In this document: positions 41,170 through 48,596 of the stretch, piece by piece
How the letters are laid out: every line of letters starts with the position of its first letter
How positions within the stretch are numbered: position 1 is the stretch's first letter
Assembly: GCF_017696015.1 (NCBI RefSeq)
Contig: NZ_JAAORL010000001.1
Location: 310,001-374,000, forward strand
Reading direction: 5' to 3'
Source of the DNA: Prochlorococcus marinus CUG1415
GTDB lineage: Bacteria > Cyanobacteriota > Cyanobacteriia > PCC-6307 > Cyanobiaceae
Length of the DNA stretch: 64,000 nucleotides
Made by a program: the position numbers and the translations under genes
Notes under the pieces: model-generated
What the model saw: only the letters and a program-made list of their open reading frames with translations
Told to the model about the DNA's origin: nothing
Database searches by the model: none

Positions 41170-41547
41170 ATGAATCAAAATCCTGTCAAAGTAATTGGAA
41201 TTAAAAATGAATCCAGAAAAGATGCTGAATTATTATACGTAAATGAAGTAGAAGGATTGAAAGATATTCTTAATAGGGATTTCGTTGAGTGGTCAAATTT
41301 TGATAGTTGGGAAAGTATTTCAGTTCAGCAATGGATTTTTTCTAAAGCTTTAGATGTTTATAAAGGAAAGAAAATTGATATTAAATGTGATTGTTGTGAA
41401 TATGTTGGTTCTCTTCAAAATGATTGTGAGAAAATCAAAAAAGGAAAATGTTATGGTAAAAAAAGTGCTTACATGATTAAAAAAGTTGTAGATGAGATTG
41501 TATTAGCTAAGGCAAGAAGAGAAAGTGATGGGACATATTCTGCATAA
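41170..41547 (+). CDS. Hypothetical cysteine-containing protein
   Basis: A 125-residue soluble protein. It has an N-terminal basic part, VEWSNFDSWESISVQQWIF and a cysteine cluster (KCDCCEYVGSLQNDC then KGKC) that could bind a metal. ATG start. Follows the decayed cupin gene on the same strand. Function unknown. Confidence 0.65.
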   Translation: MNQNPVKVIGIKNESRKDAELLYVNEVEGLKDILNRDFVEWSNFDSWESISVQQWIFSKALDVYKGKKIDIKCDCCEYVGSLQNDCEKIKKGKCYGKKSAYMIKKVVDEIVLAKARRESDGTYSA

Positions 41548-41583
41548 GGATTACGATATTTAATAAATGAAAAGATCTTTCAC

Positions 41584-41766
41584 TTACCAGTGAAAATTAT
41601 CAGAAGACCCAATTATTAAATTTCTAGTTGAAATTTTATGAAACTTTTGGTGTACTGAATCACTGAACTCCCTTTCATCTAAATAATCCACTAGATCTAG
41701 AGGGTCGATATTTTTATCGAACCATGCATCATATTCAATATGGTTAGGTTCTGCAAAATAACTCAT
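41584..41766 (-). CDS. Small acidic protein
   Basis: A 60-residue protein (MSYFAEPNHIEYDAWFDKNI) rich in Asp and aromatic residues, with LDLVDYLDEREFSDSVHQKF. ATG start. Convergent with the previous gene. Family unknown. Confidence 0.55.
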   Translation of the reverse strand: MSYFAEPNHIEYDAWFDKNIDPLDLVDYLDEREFSDSVHQKFHKISTRNLIIGSSDNFHW

Positions 41767-41847
41767 ATCTAATTAATAGCTGCCAAAAAACATATAAACG
41801 GTACATGCGATACAAAATAAAGATTCTTTTTTATTGATGGATTCATA

Positions 41848-41958
41848 TTGATAAAGGATGAAAAATCTAAATTTAAAGATAATTTAAATGCTTTTAAAAT
41901 CTCAGAACTTGATCAACTAGATAAATTGGTAAAGAAATTATCCTCTTCTAGTCGTTAA
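41848..41958 (+). CDS. Very small hypothetical peptide
   Basis: A TTG-initiated frame of 36 residues, lysine-rich and helical (KFKDNLNAFKISELDQLDKL). Weak evidence: composition only. Confidence 0.3.
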   Translation: MIKDEKSKFKDNLNAFKISELDQLDKLVKKLSSSSR

Positions 41959-41990
41959 CATTTGAGAAAATTATTTGACGATTAAACTTA

Positions 41991-42218
41991 ATGAAATGCA
42001 AACCAATACCAGAAAGAGAAAATTGGTTTATTTGTAATAGAAAACCAATAATTTGCCCACGATGTAGGAATAGAGAGGTTAGACCCTCAATGTTTGGTAT
42101 GCCAACTGAAGAAGTATTTAGAAGTGACAAATGGCATATTGCTGGTTGTATGCCTGACTTTCCATGCCATAGAACTTGGGGCTGTCGCAATAGTGCTGCT
42201 GGCATGGCATTTTGTTAA
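41991..42218 (+). CDS. Small zinc-ribbon protein
   Basis: A 75-residue protein with two Cys pairs: ICPRCRNREVRPSMFGMPTE at about 21-40, and later C residues near HIAGCMPDFPCHRTWGC. The block CPxC..(9)..YGMP/FGMP-T/S-EEV..GC is shared with the protein at 48597-49010 inside the mobile element. Function is unknown; it may be a nucleic-acid or protein-binding zinc ribbon. Confidence 0.65.
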   Translation: MKCKPIPERENWFICNRKPIICPRCRNREVRPSMFGMPTEEVFRSDKWHIAGCMPDFPCHRTWGCRNSAAGMAFC

Positions 42219-42459
42219 CTTTTTCGAAAGTTAGCCAAATCCAAAGCATTTTATTTAGTTTATCGTAGATGATTTAACTTTCTCTTTTCTCTCTACTAAC
42301 TCTCCACTAAATAGATTTATAAGACAAGCACTAGTAGCATTCATACAAAACTAGTCATCATAAACTAACTAATAGAATCTAAATCTCTTTTTTTAAGTAT
42401 TTTCTACGTTGTTTTTATTTGAGATTCTGATTTGAATTAGAAAAGATATAGATATTCCT

Positions 42460-42567
42460 ATGGAAAAATCATTTGTAAATTTTATTTATTGGATCTTAGT
42501 AAAGTCAGCTGAAAGTTATTATGGCGACGCAACGAAAACAGAAGTACCATACACTCCTTATTTTTAA
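42460..42567 (+). CDS. Very small hypothetical peptide
   Basis: A 35-residue frame (MEKSFVNFIYWILVKSAESY) with a hydrophobic start and an acidic/aromatic end. ATG start, just upstream of the hli cluster. Family unknown. Confidence 0.45.
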   Translation: MEKSFVNFIYWILVKSAESYYGDATKTEVPYTPYF

Positions 42568-42811
42568 ATCTCCAATGTTTTGTTAAATAAGATCTAGGAA
42601 AGGTCTTTGATCATATTGTCTTCTTAAATAGCTATTACTAATTTTTAAATCCAAAGCAGGTTGCTCATAATTCCAAAAGTATTTTATATGCCTCTATGCA
42701 TATATGTAACAATACTGTTTCATTAGTACTACTTTAAATTGAAATTTAGGTCATTTCTTTACATTGGTTAATATTTATGTTATATTTCTTTACATAATAT
42801 ATTTTTTAATT

Positions 42812-42919
42812 ATGACTCCAGAAGCAGAAAAATTCAATGGCTGGGCGGCAATGCTCGGCTTCGTAGCAGCTGTTGGTGCTTACGTAACAACTGGTCAAAT
42901 TATTCCAGGTATTTTTTAA
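42812..42919 (+). CDS. hli: High-light-inducible protein (Hli/Scp)
   Basis: A 35-residue protein: one helix with the chlorophyll a/b-binding signature FNGWAAMLGFVAAVGAYVTT and the end GQIIPGIF. The usual NGRxAM is NGWAAM, with Arg replaced by Trp. Hli proteins bind chlorophyll and carotenoid and protect photosystems in high light and nutrient stress. First of three hli genes in 1 kb. Confidence 0.9.
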   Translation: MTPEAEKFNGWAAMLGFVAAVGAYVTTGQIIPGIF

Positions 42920-43032
42920 TTAGCCCATTAGCAAGTTTTTTGATTTTAATAGTCTGATTAACTGCTTGATTCCTCGCTTATTTAACTAAATAATTTCAAA
43001 AATAAAATTTAATTTTTTTAAACCAAAATCAA

Positions 43033-43185
43033 ATGAAAAATTCCAAAAAAAATTTAAAAACAAAAACAATCGAAAAGGAAAAAGTAGTTGCAGAAACTAT
43101 CAACGGTAGATTCGCAATGCTTGGTCTTATGGCTGCTATTGGTGCATATCTAACTACTGGTCAAATTATTCCTGGCTTTGTGTAA
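43033..43185 (+). CDS. hli: High-light-inducible protein (Hli/Scp)
   Basis: A 50-residue protein with a lysine-rich start (MKNSKKNLKTKTIEKEK) and the canonical helix NGRFAMLGLMAAIGAYLTTG, ending IIPGFV. ATG start. Its TAA overlaps the next ATG (TAATG), suggesting co-translation with the Asp-rich protein that follows. Confidence 0.95.
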   Translation: MKNSKKNLKTKTIEKEKVVAETINGRFAMLGLMAAIGAYLTTGQIIPGFV

Positions 43186-43367
43186 TGCTTGAGGCAGGAA
43201 TTAACACTTGGATTAACACTATACTTTTTCCTTTTATGCCAGTCATAACAGTATTTATTGTTAGTGCATTAATGTTGAGTGATTTGCCATGGAATGATGA
43301 TGATGACGATGATGATGGCGGTGGATTTATCTCCCCGGTGTATAACTATTTTCCTCAAGGGGCTTAG
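43185..43367 (+). CDS. Small membrane protein with poly-aspartate tail
   Basis: A 60-residue protein with two hydrophobic segments (about 5-28), then WNDDDDDDDGGG (seven Asp) and FISPVYNYFPQGA. Start overlaps the hli stop by one base. The acidic run might bind a cation such as Ca or Mn. Unknown family. Confidence 0.65.
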   Translation: MLEAGINTWINTILFPFMPVITVFIVSALMLSDLPWNDDDDDDDGGGFISPVYNYFPQGA

Positions 43368-43382
43368 AGGACATAAATCAAA

Positions 43383-43496
43383 ATGATTTTCATCTCATCT
43401 TTATTTAACTCAGTCCCTTCAAATGCTAAAGAACTTTTAGAGTTTGGTTTCTTTCTTGCTGTGGTTTTTACGGCAGGAAAAGTAGGACTCTTATAA
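43383..43496 (+). CDS. Small membrane peptide in the hli cluster
   Basis: A 37-residue frame (MIFISSLFNSVPSNAKELLE) with one helix near its C-terminus (FFLAVVFTAGKVG). ATG start, in the middle of the hli cluster and same direction. A hydrophobic frame in 43500-43580 (NAISLFGIGIITTAIALS) lacks a start codon and is not called. Confidence 0.5.
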   Translation: MIFISSLFNSVPSNAKELLEFGFFLAVVFTAGKVGLL

Positions 43497-43615
43497 AAAC
43501 ATATTTAAATGCCATATCACTATTTGGCATTGGAATAATAACTACTGCGATAGCACTAAGTATTGCTTTCGCACTATAAAAATTTAATCATTCTTATTAA
43601 CGAACATTTAAAAAA

Positions 43616-43744
43616 ATGGAAAACTCAAAATCAACTTATTGGCAAAATGCTGAGAGAACTAATGGAAGAATGGCAATGATGGGTTTATTCGCATTGGTAG
43701 TAAACTACGGTCTTTTTGGCTGGATCATCCCAGGTATCTTTTAA
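43616..43744 (+). CDS. hli: High-light-inducible protein (Hli/Scp)
   Basis: A 42-residue protein starting MENSKSTYWQNAERTNGRMA with NGRMAMMGLFALVVNYGLFG and ending WIIPGIF. The NGRxAM chlorophyll-binding signature is intact. Third hli gene of the cluster. The next ATG follows its stop at once. Confidence 0.95.
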   Translation: MENSKSTYWQNAERTNGRMAMMGLFALVVNYGLFGWIIPGIF

Positions 43745-43745
43745 A

Positions 43746-43838
43746 ATGAATTTAGACATTTTCTTAATCTCCTTCTTTATATATCTATTAGTGCCAGTGG
43801 TAATGATAGCTAAAGGAAAAAAGCAACTAATTAAATAA
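43746..43838 (+). CDS. Very small membrane peptide after hli
   Basis: A 30-residue frame (MNLDIFLISFFIYLLVPVVM) with one helix and a basic end (AKGKKQLIK). It starts one base after the hli stop, so co-transcription is likely. Confidence 0.55.
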   Translation: MNLDIFLISFFIYLLVPVVMIAKGKKQLIK

Positions 43839-44018
43839 ATGAATTTAGGAATTCTCTTTCTCAAAGTTAATACAACTGGAGTAATAACTTTATCTGAATT
43901 GGATTGGATTACAAATCATCAATCACAATTTTCAAGGTTAGATATGGCAATAGTTTTAAAAATTGGTCGATTAATGGATGAAGGAATAATAGAACTTGAT
44001 TGTAGATTGCCAGTATAA
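43839..44018 (+). CDS. Small soluble protein after hli
   Basis: A 59-residue frame (MNLGILFLKVNTTGVITLSE) with TLSELDWITNHQSQFSR and MAIVLKIGRLMDEGIIEL. It starts directly after the preceding stop, without spacer. The helix-turn style (DMAIVLKIGRLMDEGII) could be a small winged or DNA-binding fold, but this is a guess. Terminator at 44043-44078 closes the cluster. Confidence 0.6.
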   Translation: MNLGILFLKVNTTGVITLSELDWITNHQSQFSRLDMAIVLKIGRLMDEGIIELDCRLPV

Positions 44019-44042
44019 ATATTTAAAAATTAAATCGTCATG

Positions 44043-44078
44043 AGAGCTTGCTTTTAGGGATATAGGCAAGCTTTTTTT
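44043..44078 (+). terminator. Intrinsic terminator of the hli cluster
   Basis: AGCTTGC (44045-44051) and GCAAGCT (44066-44072) form a perfect 7-bp stem, 14-base loop, then a T run. Confidence 0.85.
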
Positions 44079-44105
44079 GTTTCCTATCTGTGATGAGTGT
44101 GATCA

Positions 44106-44154
44106 TTAAAAAAACGGGCTAGTTGCCCCTTAGTTTAGATCGACTATTAATCAA
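44106..44154 (-). ncRNA. Repeat copy A: conserved RNA 3' end with terminator
   Basis: On the minus strand the 26 bases at 44154-44129 are followed by GGGC AACTA GCCC and a run of seven U (down to 44108), a complete intrinsic terminator. The 26 bases match 46803-46828 at 24 positions, although the stem sequence differs. This suggests the 3' end of a minus-strand small RNA. Its 5' end was not located; a 19-base part of the repeat recurs at 44383-44401 upstream. Confidence 0.5.
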
Positions 44155-44202
44155 AAAAAGTTAGAACGATAATTATTAGCTATTAATAAATAAAGGATAT
44201 TA

Positions 44203-44406
44203 ATGAACCTAAAAATCAATATAAATTTTTTAGAAAAATATTTAGCTTATTTAGTAAATTATTTTGAATATAAAAGGATGAAAGAAAAATCTGAAAAACT
44301 TGATGTTGAATATAAAAGGATTACAGAAAACTTAAAAGAATATGATTTAATGGCAGACGTTGACGATCAAAGATTTCATCATTTTAGATCGACTGTCAAT
44401 CGCTAA
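44203..44406 (+). CDS. Small helical protein
   Basis: A 67-residue frame (MNLKININFLEKYLAYLVNY) with charged helices (EYKRMKEKSEKLDVEYKRIT). Its last codons (HFRSTVNR) overlap repeat copy B (44383-44401), and copy A lies 50 bases before its start. It may be a real gene or sequence between two repeats. Confidence 0.45.
   Translation: MNLKININFLEKYLAYLVNYFEYKRMKEKSEKLDVEYKRITENLKEYDLMADVDDQRFHHFRSTVNR
44383..44401 (-). repeat. Repeat copy B (19 bases)
   Basis: TTTAGATCGACTGTCAATC on the plus strand is identical to 19 bases of the reverse complement of 46803-46828 and similar to copy A at 44129-44154. No terminator follows this copy. Confidence 0.8.
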
Positions 44407-44515
44407 AAGTTTGAATAAAGTTTGAATAAAAAATTACGATTCTTTGAGATCCCATGAATAGCTAGACGGATTCACTTTTCATCACATTTGATACCTTGGC
44501 TTGCCAGAAACAATG

Positions 44516-44532
44516 AAAATGATTATCATTTT
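44516..44532. promoter_or_regulatory. Zur/Fur-type operator
   Basis: AAAATGA TTA TCATTTT is a perfect 7-7 inverted repeat. The core ATGATTATCAT matches the metal-regulator (Fur/Zur) box style. It lies 20 bases before the ATG at 44552, so the frame's longer start at 44501 would make the operator coding; this decides for the ATG. Confidence 0.75.
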
Positions 44533-44551
44533 AAAATATCTATCATTTTTT

Positions 44552-46069
44552 ATGTCAATTTTTAAAAGACTTTTAACAAATAAAACAAGTTCAAGTAGTT
44601 CAATTATTAAGAATTCGGCAATAGCTGGAACGATTATATTTTCTTGTTTTGGGCAGGATGTCATGGCCAAAGGAAAGTCATATGTTGCAGTTGAACCACT
44701 AGTTTGTGATTTAGTTAAATCAATTGCATTACCTTCTGACGAAGTTACATGCTTAGTAGATAGAAAACAGGATGTTCATGACTTAAAGATCAATCCAAGA
44801 CAAGCTCAATTACTAAATAGCGCAGACAAAGTATTCACTCTTGGCAAAGAAATGACTCCAAGTATGAGAAATTGGGAAAGTAAAAAGAATACTGTTGTTG
44901 TAGGTGTTAGTGCAATAGACTTAGATGATCATTCTGATCATGGAGGTCACGATGATCATGCTGAACATTCAGCTAAGGTAGATGATCATTCTGATCATGG
45001 AGTTCATGATGATCACTCAGAGCATGGTGGACATGATGATCATGCTGAAGGTGATTTCGAATGGGCAGGTAAATTCCAGCTTTCTAAGGGTTCCTACAAA
45101 TGGTCATTTGAAAAAGTTGATGGCGAATATGCAGATCCTGCTATGAAGATGGTGATTCTTAAATCTAATGATATTGAAGGTTCTGAAGATTTAGCTAAAG
45201 AATTATTAGGATCTAAAGACTCAATAAGCAGAAAAAATAATGGTACATTGATTGCAAGTAATAAAGCTTTTATTCTTAACTTTGATCAAAGGAAAGAAAG
45301 CACTGTTTTTAACGTGGATATCAAAGAAGATGGTCAATATATTTTTTTTACTGAACACATGCCTTTTGAGTTTGAAGCAACTCAACACTTTTTTAAAGAC
45401 GTTTTAAATAGTGATGTCGAACCAATAGCACAAGTACCCGACGAAGGAGAGGGGCATCATCACCATCATGACCATGGAGGCCTAGATCCACATGTATGGC
45501 ATGATCCACATAACATCATAAAAATGGGAGATGTTATAAGTAAAAACTTAAAGAAAGATATTTCAGTTTTTAATAGAGGGGACAGAAAACTAATTAATGA
45601 AAGATTCGAAAAAGCTGATTCACTCTTAGAAGGCTTAGATAGTTGGATCGTCAAACAAGTAAGCTCTATTCCAGAGGAAAACAGAGTAATTGTCTCTAAA
45701 CACAAAGCAATGGAATACTACGGTGATGCTTTTGGTTTTGAGACAGTTAGTTTACTAGACTTCCTTGGAGATTCATCAAGCTTAAGACCTGAAAACATTA
45801 GTTCAACTTTGAATATGCTAGAGGAAGAAAATGTTAAGGCAATATTTCCAGAACAAATACCAGCGTCTAAGTTATTAAAGAACTTAAGTAGGCAAAGTTC
45901 TGTTCCTTTAGCTTCTGATCAAATATTCGTTGATGGATTGATGATGGATGGTAATACGGTTTCAGTAGCCGTTCACAACACTTGTACAATTGTTGATTCA
46001 TTAGGTGGAAGCTGTGATAAAGAATCTGGCTCCAATCTTGAGTCTGAATGGTACAAGCTTTCAGATTAA
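44552..46069 (+). CDS. znuA: Zinc ABC transporter substrate-binding protein with His-rich repeats
   Basis: A protein of about 505 residues from the ATG at 44552. It has a signal region (AIAGTIIFSCFGQDVMA) and the ZnuA N-terminal half (YVAVEPLVCDLVKSI, VHDLKINPRQAQLL). Two His/Asp repeats (DDHSDHGGHDDHAEH and DDHSDHGVHDDHSEHGG) follow. Then comes an inserted beta domain like ZinT/ZrgA (FEWAGKFQLSKGSYKWSFEK). The C-terminal half has HHHHHDHGGLDPHVWHDP and PEQIPASKLL. Binding residues for zinc are intact. It captures zinc in the periplasm for a ZnuBC transporter that is not in the window. Zur control is likely through the site before it. Confidence 0.88.
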   Translation: MSIFKRLLTNKTSSSSSIIKNSAIAGTIIFSCFGQDVMAKGKSYVAVEPLVCDLVKSIALPSDEVTCLVDRKQDVHDLKINPRQAQLLNSADKVFTLGKEMTPSMRNWESKKNTVVVGVSAIDLDDHSDHGGHDDHAEHSAKVDDHSDHGVHDDHSEHGGHDDHAEGDFEWAGKFQLSKGSYKWSFEKVDGEYADPAMKMVILKSNDIEGSEDLAKELLGSKDSISRKNNGTLIASNKAFILNFDQRKESTVFNVDIKEDGQYIFFTEHMPFEFEATQHFFKDVLNSDVEPIAQVPDEGEGHHHHHDHGGLDPHVWHDPHNIIKMGDVISKNLKKDISVFNRGDRKLINERFEKADSLLEGLDSWIVKQVSSIPEENRVIVSKHKAMEYYGDAFGFETVSLLDFLGDSSSLRPENISSTLNMLEEENVKAIFPEQIPASKLLKNLSRQSSVPLASDQIFVDGLMMDGNTVSVAVHNTCTIVDSLGGSCDKESGSNLESEWYKLSD

Positions 46070-46131
46070 TTTTCAAAAAATATAGAAGATTGTGTCATGT
46101 CTTAAACACTTGTTAACTCAATACGTTTAAG

Positions 46132-46287
46132 ATGACTAAATCTCCAAGATTTAACGCCTTGAATCTTGACGATATCATTGAAGTAACTTTGCCTTAGGGG
46201 AAGCGCTTGATACATGTACAAGCTAAATATCAGTACTTAAATAGTGCAATATTCCCTCTTAAATACGTTCCGCCATCTTACTTATAA
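46132..46287 (+). pseudogene. Short protein interrupted by an in-frame TAG
   Basis: The frame starts MTKSPRFNALNLDDIIEVTL and meets TAG at 46195. It continues in frame as GKRLIHVQAKYQYLNSAIFP with the end KYVPPSYL at 46287. Both halves look coding, so one nonsense change is the simplest explanation. Full length would be 51 residues. Confidence 0.5.
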
Positions 46288-46554
46288 ATTGATTTTATTG
46301 GTTATATTCAAAGGATCAAAGGAGTACTTTTGAATAATTAGGTTTCGTAATTTTTTTGATTATGCAAAATCATAAAAAAATCTATATCAAGTGTTTTGAT
46401 AGATTAACTACTTCTCAAATGAGGGGTTTAATCCCAATATGGGTCATCTCCAGAGTCTGTATCCCATGATGATCCCGTTATGGATGGTTGGAGGATGTAT
46501 AATTTCTACTCTCTAAATTCTTTAAAATCTTTGCGGTAGTTAGGCTTTGGGCTA
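46288..46554. other. Spacer before the element, mostly non-coding
   Basis: No gene with a start codon is seen. A minus-strand frame ending SITGSSWDTDSGDDPYWD at about 46435 looks protein-like but has no initiator. Confidence 0.4.
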
Positions 46555-46650
<96 letters not shown>

Positions 46651-46654
46651 CCAA

Positions 46655-46850
46655 TCAAGACTGCCTGCAGCACAATGATTCTGAAGTGTGCAGAATAAAT
46701 TTAGACGGCCTGCCTGTGGCTGTCAAATTATTTCTAGGGAGTGCTGTAACTTATCTTCAGTCCACTTTTTGCAGACGATATTACTGCTATGGGATAATCT
46801 TATTGATTGACAGTCGATCTAAACTAAGAGGGATAAAACCCTCTTTTTTT
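46655..46850 (+). ncRNA. Structured RNA with intrinsic terminator next to attL
   Basis: Two clear hairpins: CTGCAGCAC/GTGTGCAG at 46665-46693 (one bulge) and GACGGCC TGCCTGT GGCTGTC at 46704-46724 (one G-U). Then come the 26-base repeat (46803-46828), AGAGGG ATAAAA CCCTCT (46827-46844) and a T run. The region is far richer in G and C than its surroundings and has no ORF. It may be a stand-alone small RNA or a leader/attenuator, since the next start codon (46862) is 12 bases after the T run. Confidence 0.65.
46803..46828 (+). repeat. Repeat copy C (26 bases)
   Basis: Reverse complement of copy A (44129-44154) with two differences; identical to copy B over 19 bases. It is followed by its own terminator hairpin with a different stem sequence than copy A. 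Confidence 0.85.
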
Positions 46851-46861
46851 ATGTTTTTTTG

Positions 46862-47329
46862 ATGGGAGAAGAAGCTTATCAAATAAAAGATTACTTTCAT
46901 GATGAGGCAGTAGCTTTTGCTGGAGCGATGCATCCCAAAGGTAGCCTGGCTCACAATTCAGATGAGATGTATTCATCTGACCGATATAAGTTAGAGAGTT
47001 GGAACCCTGAAGATACAATTCCAGTGGCAACTTTTTTTTATGAAAAGTACTCCCCAAAAAAAGCATATTTTTATGTCGCATCTTTTACAGAAACACAATG
47101 GAAAGAATCTCATATGGAAGTTTATTCACTCTTTTCTATCTGGTGGAATAAAGAATGGAGTCACTGGGAAAAAATACCTGAGTACTGTTGTTCCGTAATA
47201 TCTGAAAAACCTCAACCACCTTTACATAAAGAAGCAGCAAATTGGATGTTGAAAAGAATGACTACCAAAGGCTCTGGTTTCGCAGAAGTAGATTATTTTA
47301 TAGAAGGCAAATTAGAACTAATAATTTGA
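46862..47329 (+). CDS. Hypothetical protein, first of a tandem pair
   Basis: A protein of 155 residues from the ATG at 46862. It is closely related to the next gene: both share EDTIPVATFFYEKYSPKKA / DTIKVATFVYKEYSTKK, YCCSV.SE.PQPPLHKEAANWML and a GKLELII/GKLEIII end. Rich in Trp, Tyr and Glu; no signal or membrane segment. Function unknown. It follows the structured RNA by 12 bases. Confidence 0.65.
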   Translation: MGEEAYQIKDYFHDEAVAFAGAMHPKGSLAHNSDEMYSSDRYKLESWNPEDTIPVATFFYEKYSPKKAYFYVASFTETQWKESHMEVYSLFSIWWNKEWSHWEKIPEYCCSVISEKPQPPLHKEAANWMLKRMTTKGSGFAEVDYFIEGKLELII

Positions 47330-47435
47330 ATATTTCTCACCTACTTCAACTTTTCTTTTAAGTATTTTTTTATTTGATATCAGAACTAAAATAAGAGTCA
47401 TGAAATATTCTTTTTTTTAGTTTAATTTTTGATTA

Positions 47436-47891
47436 ATGGGAAAAGAAACTTATCGAATAGAAGAATATTGGCATGATGAGGTAACCGCTTTTGGTACGGC
47501 GTTCGGCATTTTAGGCGAGAGAGAAAGACCAAAAGAAGATTTCTGTGAATCAACTGACTTTAATAATCTAGAGAGTTCCTTACCTCCAGATACCATCAAA
47601 GTTGCAACTTTTGTGTACAAAGAATACTCTACAAAAAAAATAAATTTTTATGTTTGCTCATTCCCGGAACCACATCCACATTATTCATATTCTCTCTTCT
47701 CAATAATGTGGAGTAGAGATAATCTCTGGGAATTAAATCCTTGGTACTGTTGTTCTGTAAAATCTGAACAACCTCAACCATTTTTACATAAAGAAGCAGC
47801 AAATTGGATGTTTAAAGAAATGACTACTTACGGTTGTGCTATTGCTCCATTAGACGTCTTCAAAAAAGGAAAACTAGAGATAATAATTTGA
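47436..47891 (+). CDS. Hypothetical protein, second of a tandem pair
   Basis: A 151-residue paralogue of the preceding gene, starting MGKETYRIEEYWHDEVTAFG (compare MGEEAYQIKDYFHDEAVAFA). Conserved Cys pair (YCCSV), HKEAANWM and C-terminal hydrophobic strand. The two diverge mainly in residues 20-40. A tandem duplication within the element. The next gene follows after 18 bases. Confidence 0.65.
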   Translation: MGKETYRIEEYWHDEVTAFGTAFGILGERERPKEDFCESTDFNNLESSLPPDTIKVATFVYKEYSTKKINFYVCSFPEPHPHYSYSLFSIMWSRDNLWELNPWYCCSVKSEQPQPFLHKEAANWMFKEMTTYGCAIAPLDVFKKGKLEIII

Positions 47892-47909
47892 TAAAGTTCT
47901 ATTTTTAAT

Positions 47910-48413
47910 ATGAGACGCTTACTTCTAGTCACAATAATATTTTTGTTTCCTTTCTACGCTCAAGCCGGCTTCCCAGAAGGTGAGAATGGATATGATCTAA
48001 AAAAAATTGAAGAGTCTTTTAGATTACCCTGTGATGAGATTGGAAATGATGATTGTATAGCAAGAGCATTGGGTGTTGGTGCCTGTACCTGGGTATTTGG
48101 AATAAACAAAGATAAAGAACCGGCGGAAGCTTTAAAAATTGCAGATAATGTTTTAATTGCTCTTCTAAAAGGAAATAATCTTGATTTAAAATCAATGCTT
48201 GAAAAAGATGGATTAATTAAAAATAATATTAAAAAAGAAGCCACTTACAGAATTAATTTTTGCAGAGAAGAGACAAAAAAAGCTATCCCAAAGTTAGTAA
48301 AGAAATTGCCGGAGGGTGTTGTATTGGATGAAGAGAGAATAGAAAATTTAACCAGCGTCTTTCCTCTGCAATATTTAAGTATGTTTGAGCAATTTAGCAA
48401 ATATAAAAAGTGA
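47910..48413 (+). CDS. Secreted helical protein with paired cysteines
   Basis: A 167-residue protein with a clear signal peptide (MRRLLLVTIIFLFPFYAQA, cut after AQA). The mature part is helical with Cys residues in FRLPCDEIGNDDC, GACTWVFG and NFCREETKK, which could form disulphides. Likely periplasmic or secreted. Same strand and close to the tandem pair. Function unknown. Confidence 0.65.
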   Translation: MRRLLLVTIIFLFPFYAQAGFPEGENGYDLKKIEESFRLPCDEIGNDDCIARALGVGACTWVFGINKDKEPAEALKIADNVLIALLKGNNLDLKSMLEKDGLIKNNIKKEATYRINFCREETKKAIPKLVKKLPEGVVLDEERIENLTSVFPLQYLSMFEQFSKYKK

Positions 48414-48559
48414 AACTTTTACTATTGACTCCTATAATCAAACGTTTTAAAAAGAGTGCTTTTTTCTCATCACTTAATCAGAATACTTGTCCTGTTTATG
48501 ATGCTGAAGAAATCAAAAAAAAAGAACAAGAAGAAGCTATTAAAAAGTTATATCCATAA
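48410..48559 (+). CDS. Small basic/acidic peptide
   Basis: A GTG-initiated frame of 49 residues overlapping the preceding stop by four bases (GTGA). A hydrophobic start (VKLLLLTPIIKRF) is followed by a highly charged helix (EEIKKKEQEEAIKKLYP). Moderate evidence from the overlap only. Confidence 0.4.
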   Translation: MKLLLLTPIIKRFKKSAFFSSLNQNTCPVYDAEEIKKKEQEEAIKKLYP

Positions 48560-48596
48560 AAAAATATTCCATGTTTAAAAGAAAAGATTTCTGTTT

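Noticed and set aside
43500-43580. Hydrophobic frame in the hli cluster (NAISLFGIGIITTAIALS)
   Set aside because: No usable start codon; only ATA or TTA near its beginning.
36377-46287. Idea that in-frame TAG, TGA and TAA codons are read through (recoding)
   Set aside because: All three stop codons occur and core genes use them normally, so simple decay is the better reading.
46435-46500. Minus-strand frame ending SITGSSWDTDSGDDPYWD
   Set aside because: Looks like an acidic C-terminus but no start codon is available before an upstream stop.
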